A stretch of 12,678 nt of DNA from an uncultured Clostridia bacterium (GTDB lineage Bacteria; Bacillota; Clostridia; Lachnospirales; Lachnospiraceae), in the NCBI GenBank assembly GCA_946611595.1, contig CAMODY010000041.1, positions 1-12,678 on the forward strand, given 5' to 3'. Position numbers and translations under genes: made by a program. The notes beneath the pieces are model-generated. The model searched no databases. It was not told the DNA's origin and worked only from the letters and a program-made list of their open reading frames with translations. The number at the start of each line of letters is the position of its first letter. Within the stretch, counting starts at the first letter, position 1. Positions 1 through 6,420 of the stretch are shown piece after piece.

Positions 1-4
1 AAAG

Positions 5-31
5 GTGACAAAAGAACCGTCCCCTTGTCAC
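5..31. repeat. 27-base interrupted palindrome, possible dispersed repeat
   Basis: The arms GTGACAA (5-11) and TTGTCAC (25-31) are perfect inverted repeats around the 13-base centre AAGAACCGTCCCC. The element starts three bases past the stop codon of the CDF gene. On the minus strand the hairpin is not followed by a long T run, so it is a poor intrinsic terminator. From memory, near-identical strings with an ACCGTCCCC core recur in intergenic regions of unrelated anaerobes, often near IS200/REP-type tyrosine transposases. That link is recollection, not something visible here, because only one copy is in the window. Confidence 0.5.
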
Positions 32-34
32 GTA

Positions 35-1183
35 TCAGTCAGCCAGGTCGACATCCAGCGCAATAAAGATGTTGTAGTCGGGATAAGCGGCTGCGACTTC
101 TTTCTTGATCTCTGCGCAGCGCGCGGATCTGTCTTTTACGGAAAAATCTAAAATGATATCAAAGGTGATCTGCTTGGTTTCGACGTCGATATAGAAACCG
201 TGCATCTGCAGGACATCTTCATGATCTAAGACCATGCGGCGGATATCCTGATGGATTCTGGCCGCTTCGTTATCTCCGGTATTTACGGAATAGACGCCGA
301 CTGCCTGCAGGATAACGCCGTGCTCTTTATAGACAGCCGCCTGCAGTTTTCTGGTTAAGGTATCGATGTCATGGGCCGTCATGCTGTCATCCACTTCCAC
401 ATGAACAGAGGCAACATTTTTATCCGGACCATAGTTGTTGATAAAAAGGTCATAAACACCGTGCACCGCCTCTTCCTTTGCAATGGTAGATTTGATGCCC
501 TTGGAAAGCTCTGCGTCTGCGCGTTGTCCGAGCATTTCGTTGACTGCTTCTAAGATCATCTCGATACCGGCTTTTACGATGAACAGACCGATGATCGCGC
601 CGACATAAGCTTCCAGCTTGATTCCCCAGATCAGATAGATCACGGCGGTGACGAGAACGGAGGCAGAAAGGATCGCATCCTGGAAAGCGTCCTGTCCAGA
701 TGCCACTAAGGAACCGGAATTAACTTTCTTGCCCTTTGCTTTTGTATAAGCTCCAAGTACGAGTTTTACCACAACGGCTGCAGCAAGAATGATCAGGGAG
801 ACGATCGAGTAGTTAACGTCTTCCGGATGAATGATCTTTTTAACGGAATCGACCACGGTTGTAATACCGGCATAAAGAACGATGGCGGATACGATCAACG
901 CGCTTAAATATTCGATGCGGCCGTATCCCATCGGATGTTTTTTATCCGGTGCTTTACCGGCAAGCTTGGTTCCGACGATCGTAATAACGCTTGAGAGCGC
1001 GTCGGTGATATTGTTGACCGCATCAGAGATGATGGCAACAGAGTTTGCCGTAATACCGATCACGGCTTTGAATGCTGCAAGAAAAACATTTGCAAGGATT
1101 CCTAAGATGCTGGTCCTTACGATTGTTTTTTCACGAGTTGCTGCAGCGTTTATTAATTCTTCGCGGCTTGTTGTTTCCGACAT
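35..1183 (-). CDS. Cation diffusion facilitator transporter, probable Mn(II)/Fe(II) type
   Basis: This is a membrane metal/proton antiporter that would export divalent cations from the cytoplasm. The chosen start gives 382 residues. Six hydrophobic segments lie near residues 25-45, 48-72, 90-112, 126-146, 162-187 and 190-212, followed by a cytoplasmic tail. The transport-site pairs are N57-x3-D61 in segment 2 and D165-x3-D169 in segment 5. Zinc CDFs usually have His or Asp at the first position of each pair, whereas an N-D/D-D set resembles manganese exporters of the MntE type, so Mn is inferred. The tail appears to hold two dimerisation-like modules (about 225-300 and 305-380) instead of the usual one. 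An in-frame ATG at 1249 exists but lies inside the -35 box of a good promoter. The ATG at 1183 has an AAGG-type ribosome site upstream and is preferred. The gene is monocistronic as far as seen. Confidence 0.9.
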   Translation of the reverse strand: MSETTSREELINAAATREKTIVRTSILGILANVFLAAFKAVIGITANSVAIISDAVNNITDALSSVITIVGTKLAGKAPDKKHPMGYGRIEYLSALIVSAIVLYAGITTVVDSVKKIIHPEDVNYSIVSLIILAAAVVVKLVLGAYTKAKGKKVNSGSLVASGQDAFQDAILSASVLVTAVIYLIWGIKLEAYVGAIIGLFIVKAGIEMILEAVNEMLGQRADAELSKGIKSTIAKEEAVHGVYDLFINNYGPDKNVASVHVEVDDSMTAHDIDTLTRKLQAAVYKEHGVILQAVGVYSVNTGDNEAARIHQDIRRMVLDHEDVLQMHGFYIDVETKQITFDIILDFSVKDRSARCAEIKKEVAAAYPDYNIFIALDVDLAD

Positions 1184-1220
1184 TTTACTGCCTGCCTTTC
1201 TTATTCTTTCGTTGCAGTAT

Positions 1221-1249
1221 ATTATGCCGTTTTTTATAAAAGTATTCAA
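1221..1249 (-). promoter_or_regulatory. Promoter of the CDF transporter gene
   Basis: Read on the minus strand, TTGAAT (1244-1249) and CATAAT (1221-1226) are separated by exactly 17 bases. This predicts a leader of about 30 bases before the ATG at 1183, too short to hold a metal riboswitch. It also excludes the upstream in-frame ATG at 1249 as the translation start. Confidence 0.6.
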
Positions 1250-1297
1250 TCGCTGATTCTAAAGGTTCTGCTGCATGCTGTTTTGCCGCACACATTA

Positions 1298-1326
1298 TTG
1301 AAAAGCCCTCTTGTCAAAGTTATAAT
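1298..1326 (+). promoter_or_regulatory. Promoter of the zinc-ribbon/TPM operon
   Basis: TTGAAA (1298-1303), a 17-base spacer and a perfect TATAAT (1321-1326) form a near-consensus housekeeping sigma promoter. Transcription would start near 1333, about 44 bases before the ATG at 1377. A TGAGGA ribosome site (1365-1370) sits six bases before that ATG. No operator-like repeat is obvious, so expression is probably constitutive. Confidence 0.7.
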
Positions 1327-1376
1327 ACAAAGAGCAACTATTACAGATGACACAAGTATAAAAATGAGGATACGAT

Positions 1377-3026
1377 ATGGGAATTAATTGTCCGTCATGC
1401 GGCGGAAAAATGTACTTTGATATCGGCAAGCAGATGCTCAAATGCGCCTACTGCGATACTACAAAGACCATTGAGGAATATAAATCGGTCAATGAGGCGG
1501 AAGAGCAGAAGATGACCTATGATTCGGTCGTCTATACCTGCCGAAATTGCGGCGCGGAACTGACAGCTCCTGATGAGCAGGCAGTTGCGTATTGCTCCTA
1601 CTGCGGCAGCGAGCAGATGCTTTCTGCTAAGCATGAAGAGCTTCTTAGACCGAAAAAGATCATTCCGTTTAAGAAGACAAAGAAGCAGGCAAAGAATGCT
1701 TATGAGGCGGCTCTTAAGGGCAAGCTTTATGTGCCGAAGGAATTTAAGGACCCTCAGTTTTTAGAGGGCTTCCGCGGAATCTATCTGCCGTACTTTTCTT
1801 ATGAGGCGCATGTTCCGGAAAAGGAAGTGGCGCTTACCGGAAGTGCCCACTATACAAGCGGAAAATATGATTATGATGAAGATTATAATGTCAACGTTTC
1901 ACTTGGCGGTAAGACGCAGGATGTAAACTTTGATGCTTCAGCCGCTTTTGATGATACGCTTGCAAATGAGATCGCGCCATTCCAGGAAAAGGATCTGACA
2001 GAATTCCACGAAGGCTACCTCGCAGGATTATATGCGGATAAAGCAACGACTGCCGGCACAACTTATATCCAGGCCGCAGAAGAACTTGCTGTGGAATCTA
2101 TTTATTCGGAAATCAACAAGGCAGCGGGAAAGGTCACTGTGGACGAGCCGGATACTCTGCCTGAAAAGAAAGCACAGCTTGGGGTTGGAGCGATCGACTG
2201 TGAAGTCTCCTACTTCCCGGTCTGGTTTTTGACCTGGAGACATAAAGACCGTGTCGCATATTCCGTTATGAACGGACAGACCGGAAAGATCACGATGGAT
2301 ATTCCGGTTAATAAGAAGATGTTCTTCCTTTTCGCTTTAGCGGCGGCAGCAGTTTTGTTCATCATCTTAAGTCTTCTTCCGGCATTCATTGTTCCGAAGA
2401 CGATGTGCAGTATTGCTGCGATCATTTTGATCATCTCAAGCATTCTGCTTCATAATGAGATCAAACGTATTTATGCTAGAGAAAGCCATATCTATGATTA
2501 TGGTGATACGACGCATACGGCGAAGAAGAAAGAGATGAAAGCAAAGCAGGCGAGCGGAGCTGCTTCTGCTCAAACAACTACCCAAAAGAAAAAATCCCAT
2601 GGCTGGATCGGCTGGCTGATTCCGATCGCATATATTGTAATCTTTTTCTTTGCTTCAATTTTATTTGAAGGCGGATTCGCCCTGATCGGAAATTTGTTCT
2701 CCGGCAGCGGCAATGCCTTTCCTTTTATTTTCGCAGTCGCACTACCGATACAGCTGGTATTTTCAGTCTTTACGATCATCAATGCATCACGTATCCAGAA
2801 AAAGACGGCGATCATTCCTGCTATTATTGCACCGCTGGTTATCTTTGCCGGCATTATAATTGCATTTTCGAATTCGCCTTATGATTATTGGTACTACGGC
2901 ACTGCAATTGCATGCCTGATCGCCATTATCTTAAACTGCATTTCGGCGATCAATTACTTCAACTATCTGACGACGCGGCCTGTGCCGAACTTCTTCAGAA
3001 GGGAGGGCGCGAACAATGAAAAATAG
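1377..3026 (+). CDS. Double zinc-ribbon membrane protein of unknown function
   Basis: The product has 549 residues. The N-terminus carries two zinc-ribbon modules, with cysteine pairs C5/C8 plus C23/C26 and C55/C58 plus C73/C76, each expected to bind one zinc. A soluble region follows to about residue 310. Hydrophobic segments then lie near 314-335, 341-358, 410-430, 448-467, 477-497 and 504-526, with a charged Lys/Gln-rich loop between the second and third. The N-terminal ribbons are therefore probably cytoplasmic and tethered to the membrane. Similar proteins are often labelled TFIIB-type zinc ribbon or PriA-like proteins because of the ribbons alone. No helicase or transcription-factor core is visible, so I do not adopt those names. 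The stop codon overlaps the next gene by 11 bases, implying translational coupling and a joint function with the TPM protein. The biochemical role is unknown. Confidence 0.85.
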   Translation: MGINCPSCGGKMYFDIGKQMLKCAYCDTTKTIEEYKSVNEAEEQKMTYDSVVYTCRNCGAELTAPDEQAVAYCSYCGSEQMLSAKHEELLRPKKIIPFKKTKKQAKNAYEAALKGKLYVPKEFKDPQFLEGFRGIYLPYFSYEAHVPEKEVALTGSAHYTSGKYDYDEDYNVNVSLGGKTQDVNFDASAAFDDTLANEIAPFQEKDLTEFHEGYLAGLYADKATTAGTTYIQAAEELAVESIYSEINKAAGKVTVDEPDTLPEKKAQLGVGAIDCEVSYFPVWFLTWRHKDRVAYSVMNGQTGKITMDIPVNKKMFFLFALAAAAVLFIILSLLPAFIVPKTMCSIAAIILIISSILLHNEIKRIYARESHIYDYGDTTHTAKKKEMKAKQASGAASAQTTTQKKKSHGWIGWLIPIAYIVIFFFASILFEGGFALIGNLFSGSGNAFPFIFAVALPIQLVFSVFTIINASRIQKKTAIIPAIIAPLVIFAGIIIAFSNSPYDYWYYGTAIACLIAIILNCISAINYFNYLTTRPVPNFFRREGANNEK

Positions 3027-4050
3027 ATTTTTAGCGATCACCGCTGCGCTCCTTCTTTTATTTGCACTTGTTCCGTTTTCTGTTTTTGCAGATGAAGGAG
3101 CAGATGCACATATCCAGACCACAGAAGCTGCTGATGCAGATGCCGAGACGGCAGCAGAAGGCAGCAACGCCATAATTGCAACAAAAGAGGCTGAAAGCAC
3201 GCAAGCAGAGACTGCGCAGCAAGAGCCTGCACAGGAAGAGAATACACAGCAAGAGAGCTTGGCAGAAGAGGAGGCGGCAGAGACGGAAACTGCTGCGGAC
3301 ACACTGATCGCAGGAAACAGCGACAGCGTTTCTTTGATCACATCCAATCCTTCCGCTGAAGGCTATCATGTTGCGATTGAAGATAATGCAAGACTGCTTT
3401 CTACAACGCAGGAGCAAAACCTCCTTGTGCAGCTCGAAGAACTGACGAGATATGGAAACATGGGCATCGCAACAAATGAGGAGTATAACAGCGATGCGGC
3501 AACTCTTGCCCGCAGCAAATATATAGAACTCTTTGGTGAGACGAATGGAACCTTGTTCCTGATCGATATGTATAACCGCAGGATCCAGATCTTCTCCGGC
3601 GGAAGCATGTACCGGACGATCACAACGGCGAAGGCCAATGAGATCACGGATAATATCTATACATATGCGACGAATGGCGATTATTACGCTGCTGCTTCAA
3701 ACGCATTCAAGCAGATCAAGATTGTTTTAGAAGGCGGCCGTATTGTAACGCCGATGAGATATGCGACGAACGCAGCTTTTGCAGTTGGACTTGCGCTGCT
3801 TATCAACTTTATTATCATCACCTCACAGAGAAAGAAGAGCAAAGCTTCCAATTCTCTAACAAGTGCATTGATCCATGATAAGAGAGCTCAGGGAAATTCT
3901 GTTGTACGTGGTATTTCCACGATCATGACCAACCAGAAAAGAACGCGTCACGTGGAATCCTCCGGCGGTGGCGGAGGTGGTGGCTTCTCCGGCGGTGGCG
4001 GCGGAGGAGGCGGCGGCTTCTCCGGAGGCGGCGGTGGCCACAGCTTCTAG
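3016..4050 (+). CDS. TPM-domain exported membrane protein with glycine-rich tail
   Basis: The product has 344 residues. A signal peptide (1-25, likely cleavage after VFA) is followed by an acidic Glu/Ala/Gln/Thr low-complexity linker to about residue 100. A TPM-like domain (TLP18.3/Psb32/MOLO-1 family) spans about 118-240, with the typical segment around DMYNRRIQIFSGG. A single membrane span lies near 252-269. A basic stretch then leads to a tail (315-344) of Gly runs broken by FS and ending GGHSF. TPM proteins of the YgcG type commonly end in such Gly/Ser/Phe tails. The predicted topology puts the TPM domain outside and the Gly tail in the cytoplasm. The start is supported by the GGGAGG ribosome site at 3001-3006. 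It overlaps the preceding zinc-ribbon gene by 11 bases and is followed by a strong terminator. TPM domains have been linked to photosystem repair and phosphatase activity elsewhere, but the bacterial role is unclear. Confidence 0.85.
   Translation: MKNRFLAITAALLLLFALVPFSVFADEGADAHIQTTEAADADAETAAEGSNAIIATKEAESTQAETAQQEPAQEENTQQESLAEEEAAETETAADTLIAGNSDSVSLITSNPSAEGYHVAIEDNARLLSTTQEQNLLVQLEELTRYGNMGIATNEEYNSDAATLARSKYIELFGETNGTLFLIDMYNRRIQIFSGGSMYRTITTAKANEITDNIYTYATNGDYYAAASNAFKQIKIVLEGGRIVTPMRYATNAAFAVGLALLINFIIITSQRKKSKASNSLTSALIHDKRAQGNSVVRGISTIMTNQKRTRHVESSGGGGGGGFSGGGGGGGGGFSGGGGGHSF
3961..4041 (+). repeat. GC-rich in-frame triplet repeat encoding the Gly tail
   Basis: Imperfect GGN codon runs of 7, 9 and 5 glycines are separated by TTC-TCC (Phe-Ser). 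The codons are mixed (GGC, GGT, GGA) rather than a pure microsatellite. Selection on the protein tail is therefore more likely than recent slippage, although length variation between strains is plausible. Confidence 0.75.
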
Positions 4051-4067
4051 CTTATAGATAGAACAAT

Positions 4068-4095
4068 AAAGGAGTCTCGACTGAGACTCCTTTTT
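4068..4095. terminator. Bidirectional intrinsic terminator
   Basis: An 11-base-pair stem, AAAGGAGTCTC (4068-4078) with GAGACTCCTTT (4083-4093), closes a four-base loop GACT. On the plus strand it runs into TTTTT and ends the zinc-ribbon/TPM operon. On the minus strand it follows the regulator stop codon (4097-4099) by a few bases and ends that transcript. Confidence 0.9.
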
Positions 4096-4096
4096 C

Positions 4097-4693
4097 TTAT
4101 GCCAGATGTTCTTTTATAAAGGCGCTGACTCCGTTTGCTGCGAGATTTCCGACGAGCGATGAAACCTCATCCAGGCTCCGGGTTCTGTTGGAGTTGAACC
4201 ATTGATGATATACGGCGATGGTTCCGGTCAGGATGAAATCAAGCAAAATATCGACGTGGCTTTCGTCTACGCCTTTAACCTGCTTCAGAAAGTTTTCCTT
4301 GGTTTTCTGCTTCAAAGTGTCTACAACTTTCTGCATTAAGGTTGTGCCGTCTTTGATCGAAAACAGATGCTCATAGAATTCCAGATCTTCATTCATGACG
4401 GCGTTCATTTTTTTAAGCGTATCGGAGGGGTCTTCGACATAAGACTTAAAATTGATATCTCCGAAGATGATATCCAGCTTTCCTACCAGCTCGTTTTCAA
4501 TCTCCTCCACAACCTGGTAAACACCACGATAGTAATTGTAAAATGTTTTGCGGTTGATATCCGCGGTATCTGCAATATCTTTGATCGTGATGTCATTGTA
4601 ATCTTTTTCTGTCAGAAGCGTTGCGAGCGCATTGCGGATGGCACGTTTCGTTTTTATGACTCTTCGGTCGGTTTTTCTTTCTGTCTTTTCCAT
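4097..4693 (-). CDS. TetR/AcrR-family transcriptional regulator
   Basis: The product has 198 residues from the ATG at 4693. A basic N-terminus is followed by the TetR DNA-binding domain. Its helix-turn-helix at about 36-57 contains ITIKDIADTADINRKTFYNY, close to the family consensus. The remaining all-helical C-terminal part should bind a ligand and dimerise; its sequence gives no clear ligand clue. I chose 4693 because GAGGGA precedes it at good spacing. An in-frame ATG at 4789 would add 32 residues that do not look like TetR sequence, and it has only a weak ribosome site. Both ATGs sit in the same GGACATATG context. The gene is divergent from the radical SAM gene, the usual arrangement for a TetR repressor acting on its neighbour and on itself. 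Confidence 0.9.
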   Translation of the reverse strand: MEKTERKTDRRVIKTKRAIRNALATLLTEKDYNDITIKDIADTADINRKTFYNYYRGVYQVVEEIENELVGKLDIIFGDINFKSYVEDPSDTLKKMNAVMNEDLEFYEHLFSIKDGTTLMQKVVDTLKQKTKENFLKQVKGVDESHVDILLDFILTGTIAVYHQWFNSNRTRSLDEVSSLVGNLAANGVSAFIKEHLA

Positions 4694-4816
4694 ATGTCCC
4701 TCAATATTGGTAAACAGATTGCGGAATCCGTGGGGAATAATTCCGCGATTTGACAAAATCTGTGTAATTAGCATCAGTAAACGATGCATATGTCCGTTAA
4801 TTTATTTTCATATTTA

Positions 4817-4846
4817 ATTATAATGCACATGTGTGGCAAAAATCAA
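4817..4846 (-). promoter_or_regulatory. Promoter of the TetR-family gene
   Basis: Read on the minus strand, TTGATT (4841-4846), an 18-base spacer and TATAAT (4817-4822) make a plausible promoter. The leader would be about 115 bases, long for a simple gene, and contains a hairpin (GCGGAAT 4721-4727 with ATTCCGC 4740-4746). One arm of the candidate operator lies within the spacer. Confidence 0.5.
4819..4824 (+). promoter_or_regulatory. Candidate -10 box of the radical SAM gene
   Basis: A perfect TATAAT on the plus strand overlaps the minus-strand -10, because ATTATAAT is its own reverse complement. The best -35 at suitable spacing (about 4796-4801, GTTAAT) is poor, so this promoter may be weak or need an activator. 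The expected start near 4831 falls inside the first arm of the inverted repeat at 4827-4870. Confidence 0.4.
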
Positions 4847-4870
4847 GATGTGAAAAAAAGGCACACATGT
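4827..4870. promoter_or_regulatory. Candidate TetR-type operator
   Basis: The nine-base arms ACATGTGTG (4827-4835) and CACACATGT (4862-4870) are perfect inverted repeats separated by 26 bases. The first arm is embedded in the 8-base palindrome CACATGTG (4826-4833) and the second contains ACATGT. Their position over the divergent promoters fits binding by the adjacent TetR protein, one dimer per half or a looped pair. Assignment to this regulator is inference. Confidence 0.5.
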
Positions 4871-4896
4871 AAAATATATTCAAACAGGAGTTTGCG

Positions 4897-6276
4897 ATGA
4901 AAGACAACATTATAAGCAGAACAGTAGTACGTAAAATGATCCAGTCTGTTATCAAGGATCCGGACAAAAATATCCCGAAAATGCTTTCGATGTTAGAGGC
5001 CGCTGACAGAAAGCATGTCAATCAGGTGGTTTATGATAATCTCCGAAAGGGGTTTGAAGATCCGAATAATAACTGGAATATTCTTGTTCATAACCTGATC
5101 AAAAATGTAGATCCGGAAGTACTTGAGAGCATGACAATGTCTCTCGGCTTTCATTCTGCAATGGCAAGTATGAATGAGCGTATGGAAAACGTACGGAAGT
5201 ATCATTGTAACATTCCGTGGGCAGTACTGATGGACCCGACTGCGGCATGCAATCTTCGCTGCACCGGATGCTGGGCTGCAGAGTATGGCAAGAATACATT
5301 CTTAAGCTATGAAACCCTTGACCGTATCATTAATGAGGGCACCGCGCTTGGAACTTATACTTATATTTTCTCCGGCGGCGAGCCGACGATGCGGAAGAAG
5401 GATCTGATCAAACTGGCGGAAAGCCATCCGGATTGCGCCTTCCTTGCATTTACAAACGGAACGCTGGTGGATGAAGAATTTGCTGATGAATTAAAACGCG
5501 TTGGAAACTTTGCGCTGGCATTTTCAATTGAAGGAAGCGAAGCGGATACAGATTTCCGCCGCGGCGAAGGCACTTATCAGGCTGTTATCAGAGCAATGGA
5601 TATCCTGAAAAAGAAGGGTATCATCTTCGGATTCTCCGCATGCTATACAAGCAAGAACTTAGGCACGATCGGATCAGATGAGTTCATTGATCTCATGATC
5701 GATAAAGGGGCACTTTTCGGCTGGTACTTTACATATATCCCGGTTGGCAGAGATGCCGTTCCGGAGTTGATGGCAACAGCTGAGCAGAGAGCAGAGATGT
5801 ATCACACGATCCGCAGATGGAGGGAGACAAAACCTTGCTTCCTTTTAGACTTTTGGAATGATGGTGAATATGTAAATGGCTGTATTGCCGGCGGACGCCA
5901 CTACCTGCACATTAACGCAAATGGTGATGTGGAACCGTGTGCCTTCATTCATTACAGCAATGTTAACATCAACGAATGCAGTTTTCTTGAGGCGCTTCAG
6001 AGTCCTTTGTTTATGGAATACCATAAAAATCAGCCATTTAATGAGAATTATTTAAGACCGTGTCCGATGCTGGACAATCCGGAAAAACTCCGTATGATGG
6101 TGAAAAAATCCGGCGCACATTCTACAGACCTTCTTGCTCCGGAAAGTGCGGAAGAGCTGACGGCTAAAACAGATCCGGTGGCTGAAAAATGGGCAGTCAA
6201 AGCAGAAGAACTTTGGAATGATCCGAACGAAGTACGCCATATCGGAAAACAAAAATTATATACACAAGGCCAATAA
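4897..6276 (+). CDS. Radical SAM enzyme with SPASM-like C-terminus, substrate unknown
   Basis: The product has 459 residues. The radical SAM cluster motif C118-x3-C122-x2-C125 sits in DPTAACNLRCTGCWAAEYG and is followed by the SAM-binding SGGEP (159-163), so a 4Fe-4S cluster and radical SAM chemistry are well supported. An N-terminal extension of about 105 residues precedes the core. The C-terminal part has cysteines at 329, 348, 361 and 389 in a SPASM/twitch-like arrangement (GCIAGG, DVEPCAFIHYS, RPCPML), suggesting an auxiliary Fe-S cluster. I recognise this as a family common in gut Clostridia but know no proven substrate. Such enzymes may modify a peptide, a lipid or a small molecule, and no precursor-peptide gene is visible nearby. 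The ribosome site AGGAG (4886-4890) lies six bases before the ATG. The divergent TetR gene and shared operator suggest inducible expression. Confidence 0.88.
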   Translation: MKDNIISRTVVRKMIQSVIKDPDKNIPKMLSMLEAADRKHVNQVVYDNLRKGFEDPNNNWNILVHNLIKNVDPEVLESMTMSLGFHSAMASMNERMENVRKYHCNIPWAVLMDPTAACNLRCTGCWAAEYGKNTFLSYETLDRIINEGTALGTYTYIFSGGEPTMRKKDLIKLAESHPDCAFLAFTNGTLVDEEFADELKRVGNFALAFSIEGSEADTDFRRGEGTYQAVIRAMDILKKKGIIFGFSACYTSKNLGTIGSDEFIDLMIDKGALFGWYFTYIPVGRDAVPELMATAEQRAEMYHTIRRWRETKPCFLLDFWNDGEYVNGCIAGGRHYLHINANGDVEPCAFIHYSNVNINECSFLEALQSPLFMEYHKNQPFNENYLRPCPMLDNPEKLRMMVKKSGAHSTDLLAPESAEELTAKTDPVAEKWAVKAEELWNDPNEVRHIGKQKLYTQGQ

Positions 6277-6307
6277 CTATAAGTTTTATCTTATTTTCCT
6301 ACCCGAG

Positions 6308-6359
6308 AACAGGCAGCGGCGTCTTTATGTATCTCCAATTTTTCGGCCGATTGCCTGTT
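6308..6359. repeat. Inverted repeat in the radical SAM 3' region
   Basis: AACAGGCA (6308-6315) pairs with TGCCTGTT (6352-6359), and an inner CGGC/GCCG pairing is possible after a small bulge. The loop contains the palindrome TCGGCCGA (6343-6350). No T run follows on either strand, so it is not an intrinsic terminator. It lies between the stop codon at 6276 and the terminator at 6371. It could be an RNA-stabilising hairpin or a relic of a repeat. Confidence 0.35.
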
Positions 6360-6370
6360 GTATTACCAAA

Positions 6371-6400
6371 AAAAGCGATGCTCTATATGGCATCGCTTTT
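6371..6400. terminator. Bidirectional terminator, strongest on the minus strand
   Basis: AAAAGCGATGC (6371-6381) and GCATCGCTTTT (6390-6400) form an 11-base-pair stem with an eight-base loop. Read on the minus strand it is followed by seven Ts (complement of 6368-6374), a good terminator for the thioesterase gene ending at 6421. On the plus strand only four Ts close the stem, so termination of the radical SAM transcript is probably weaker. Confidence 0.8.
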
Positions 6401-6420
6401 GCTATCTGATAAAAAACCGA

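Noticed and set aside
1184..1220. Manganese riboswitch upstream of the CDF gene
   Set aside because: The predicted leader is only about 30 bases, too short for a yybP-ykoY-type aptamer.
882..1256. 124-residue plus-strand frame opposite the CDF gene
   Set aside because: Its hydrophobic pattern is the antisense of membrane segments, and it overlaps the CDF coding region and its promoter.
1377..1620. Annotation of the zinc-ribbon protein as TFIIB-like transcription factor or PriA helicase
   Set aside because: Only the CxxC ribbons resemble those proteins. There is no cyclin-like repeat and no helicase motif, and the rest is membrane-embedded.
2931..3347. 138-residue open frame on the minus strand, Ala/Ser-rich
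   Set aside because: It lies opposite the start of the TPM gene. Its low-complexity composition is the mirror of the Glu/Ala/Gln linker codons, and it has no recognisable domain.
4721..4746. Hairpin GCGGAAT/ATTCCGC in the TetR leader as a riboswitch
   Set aside because: It is a single short stem with no conserved aptamer-like core and lies well upstream of the ribosome site.
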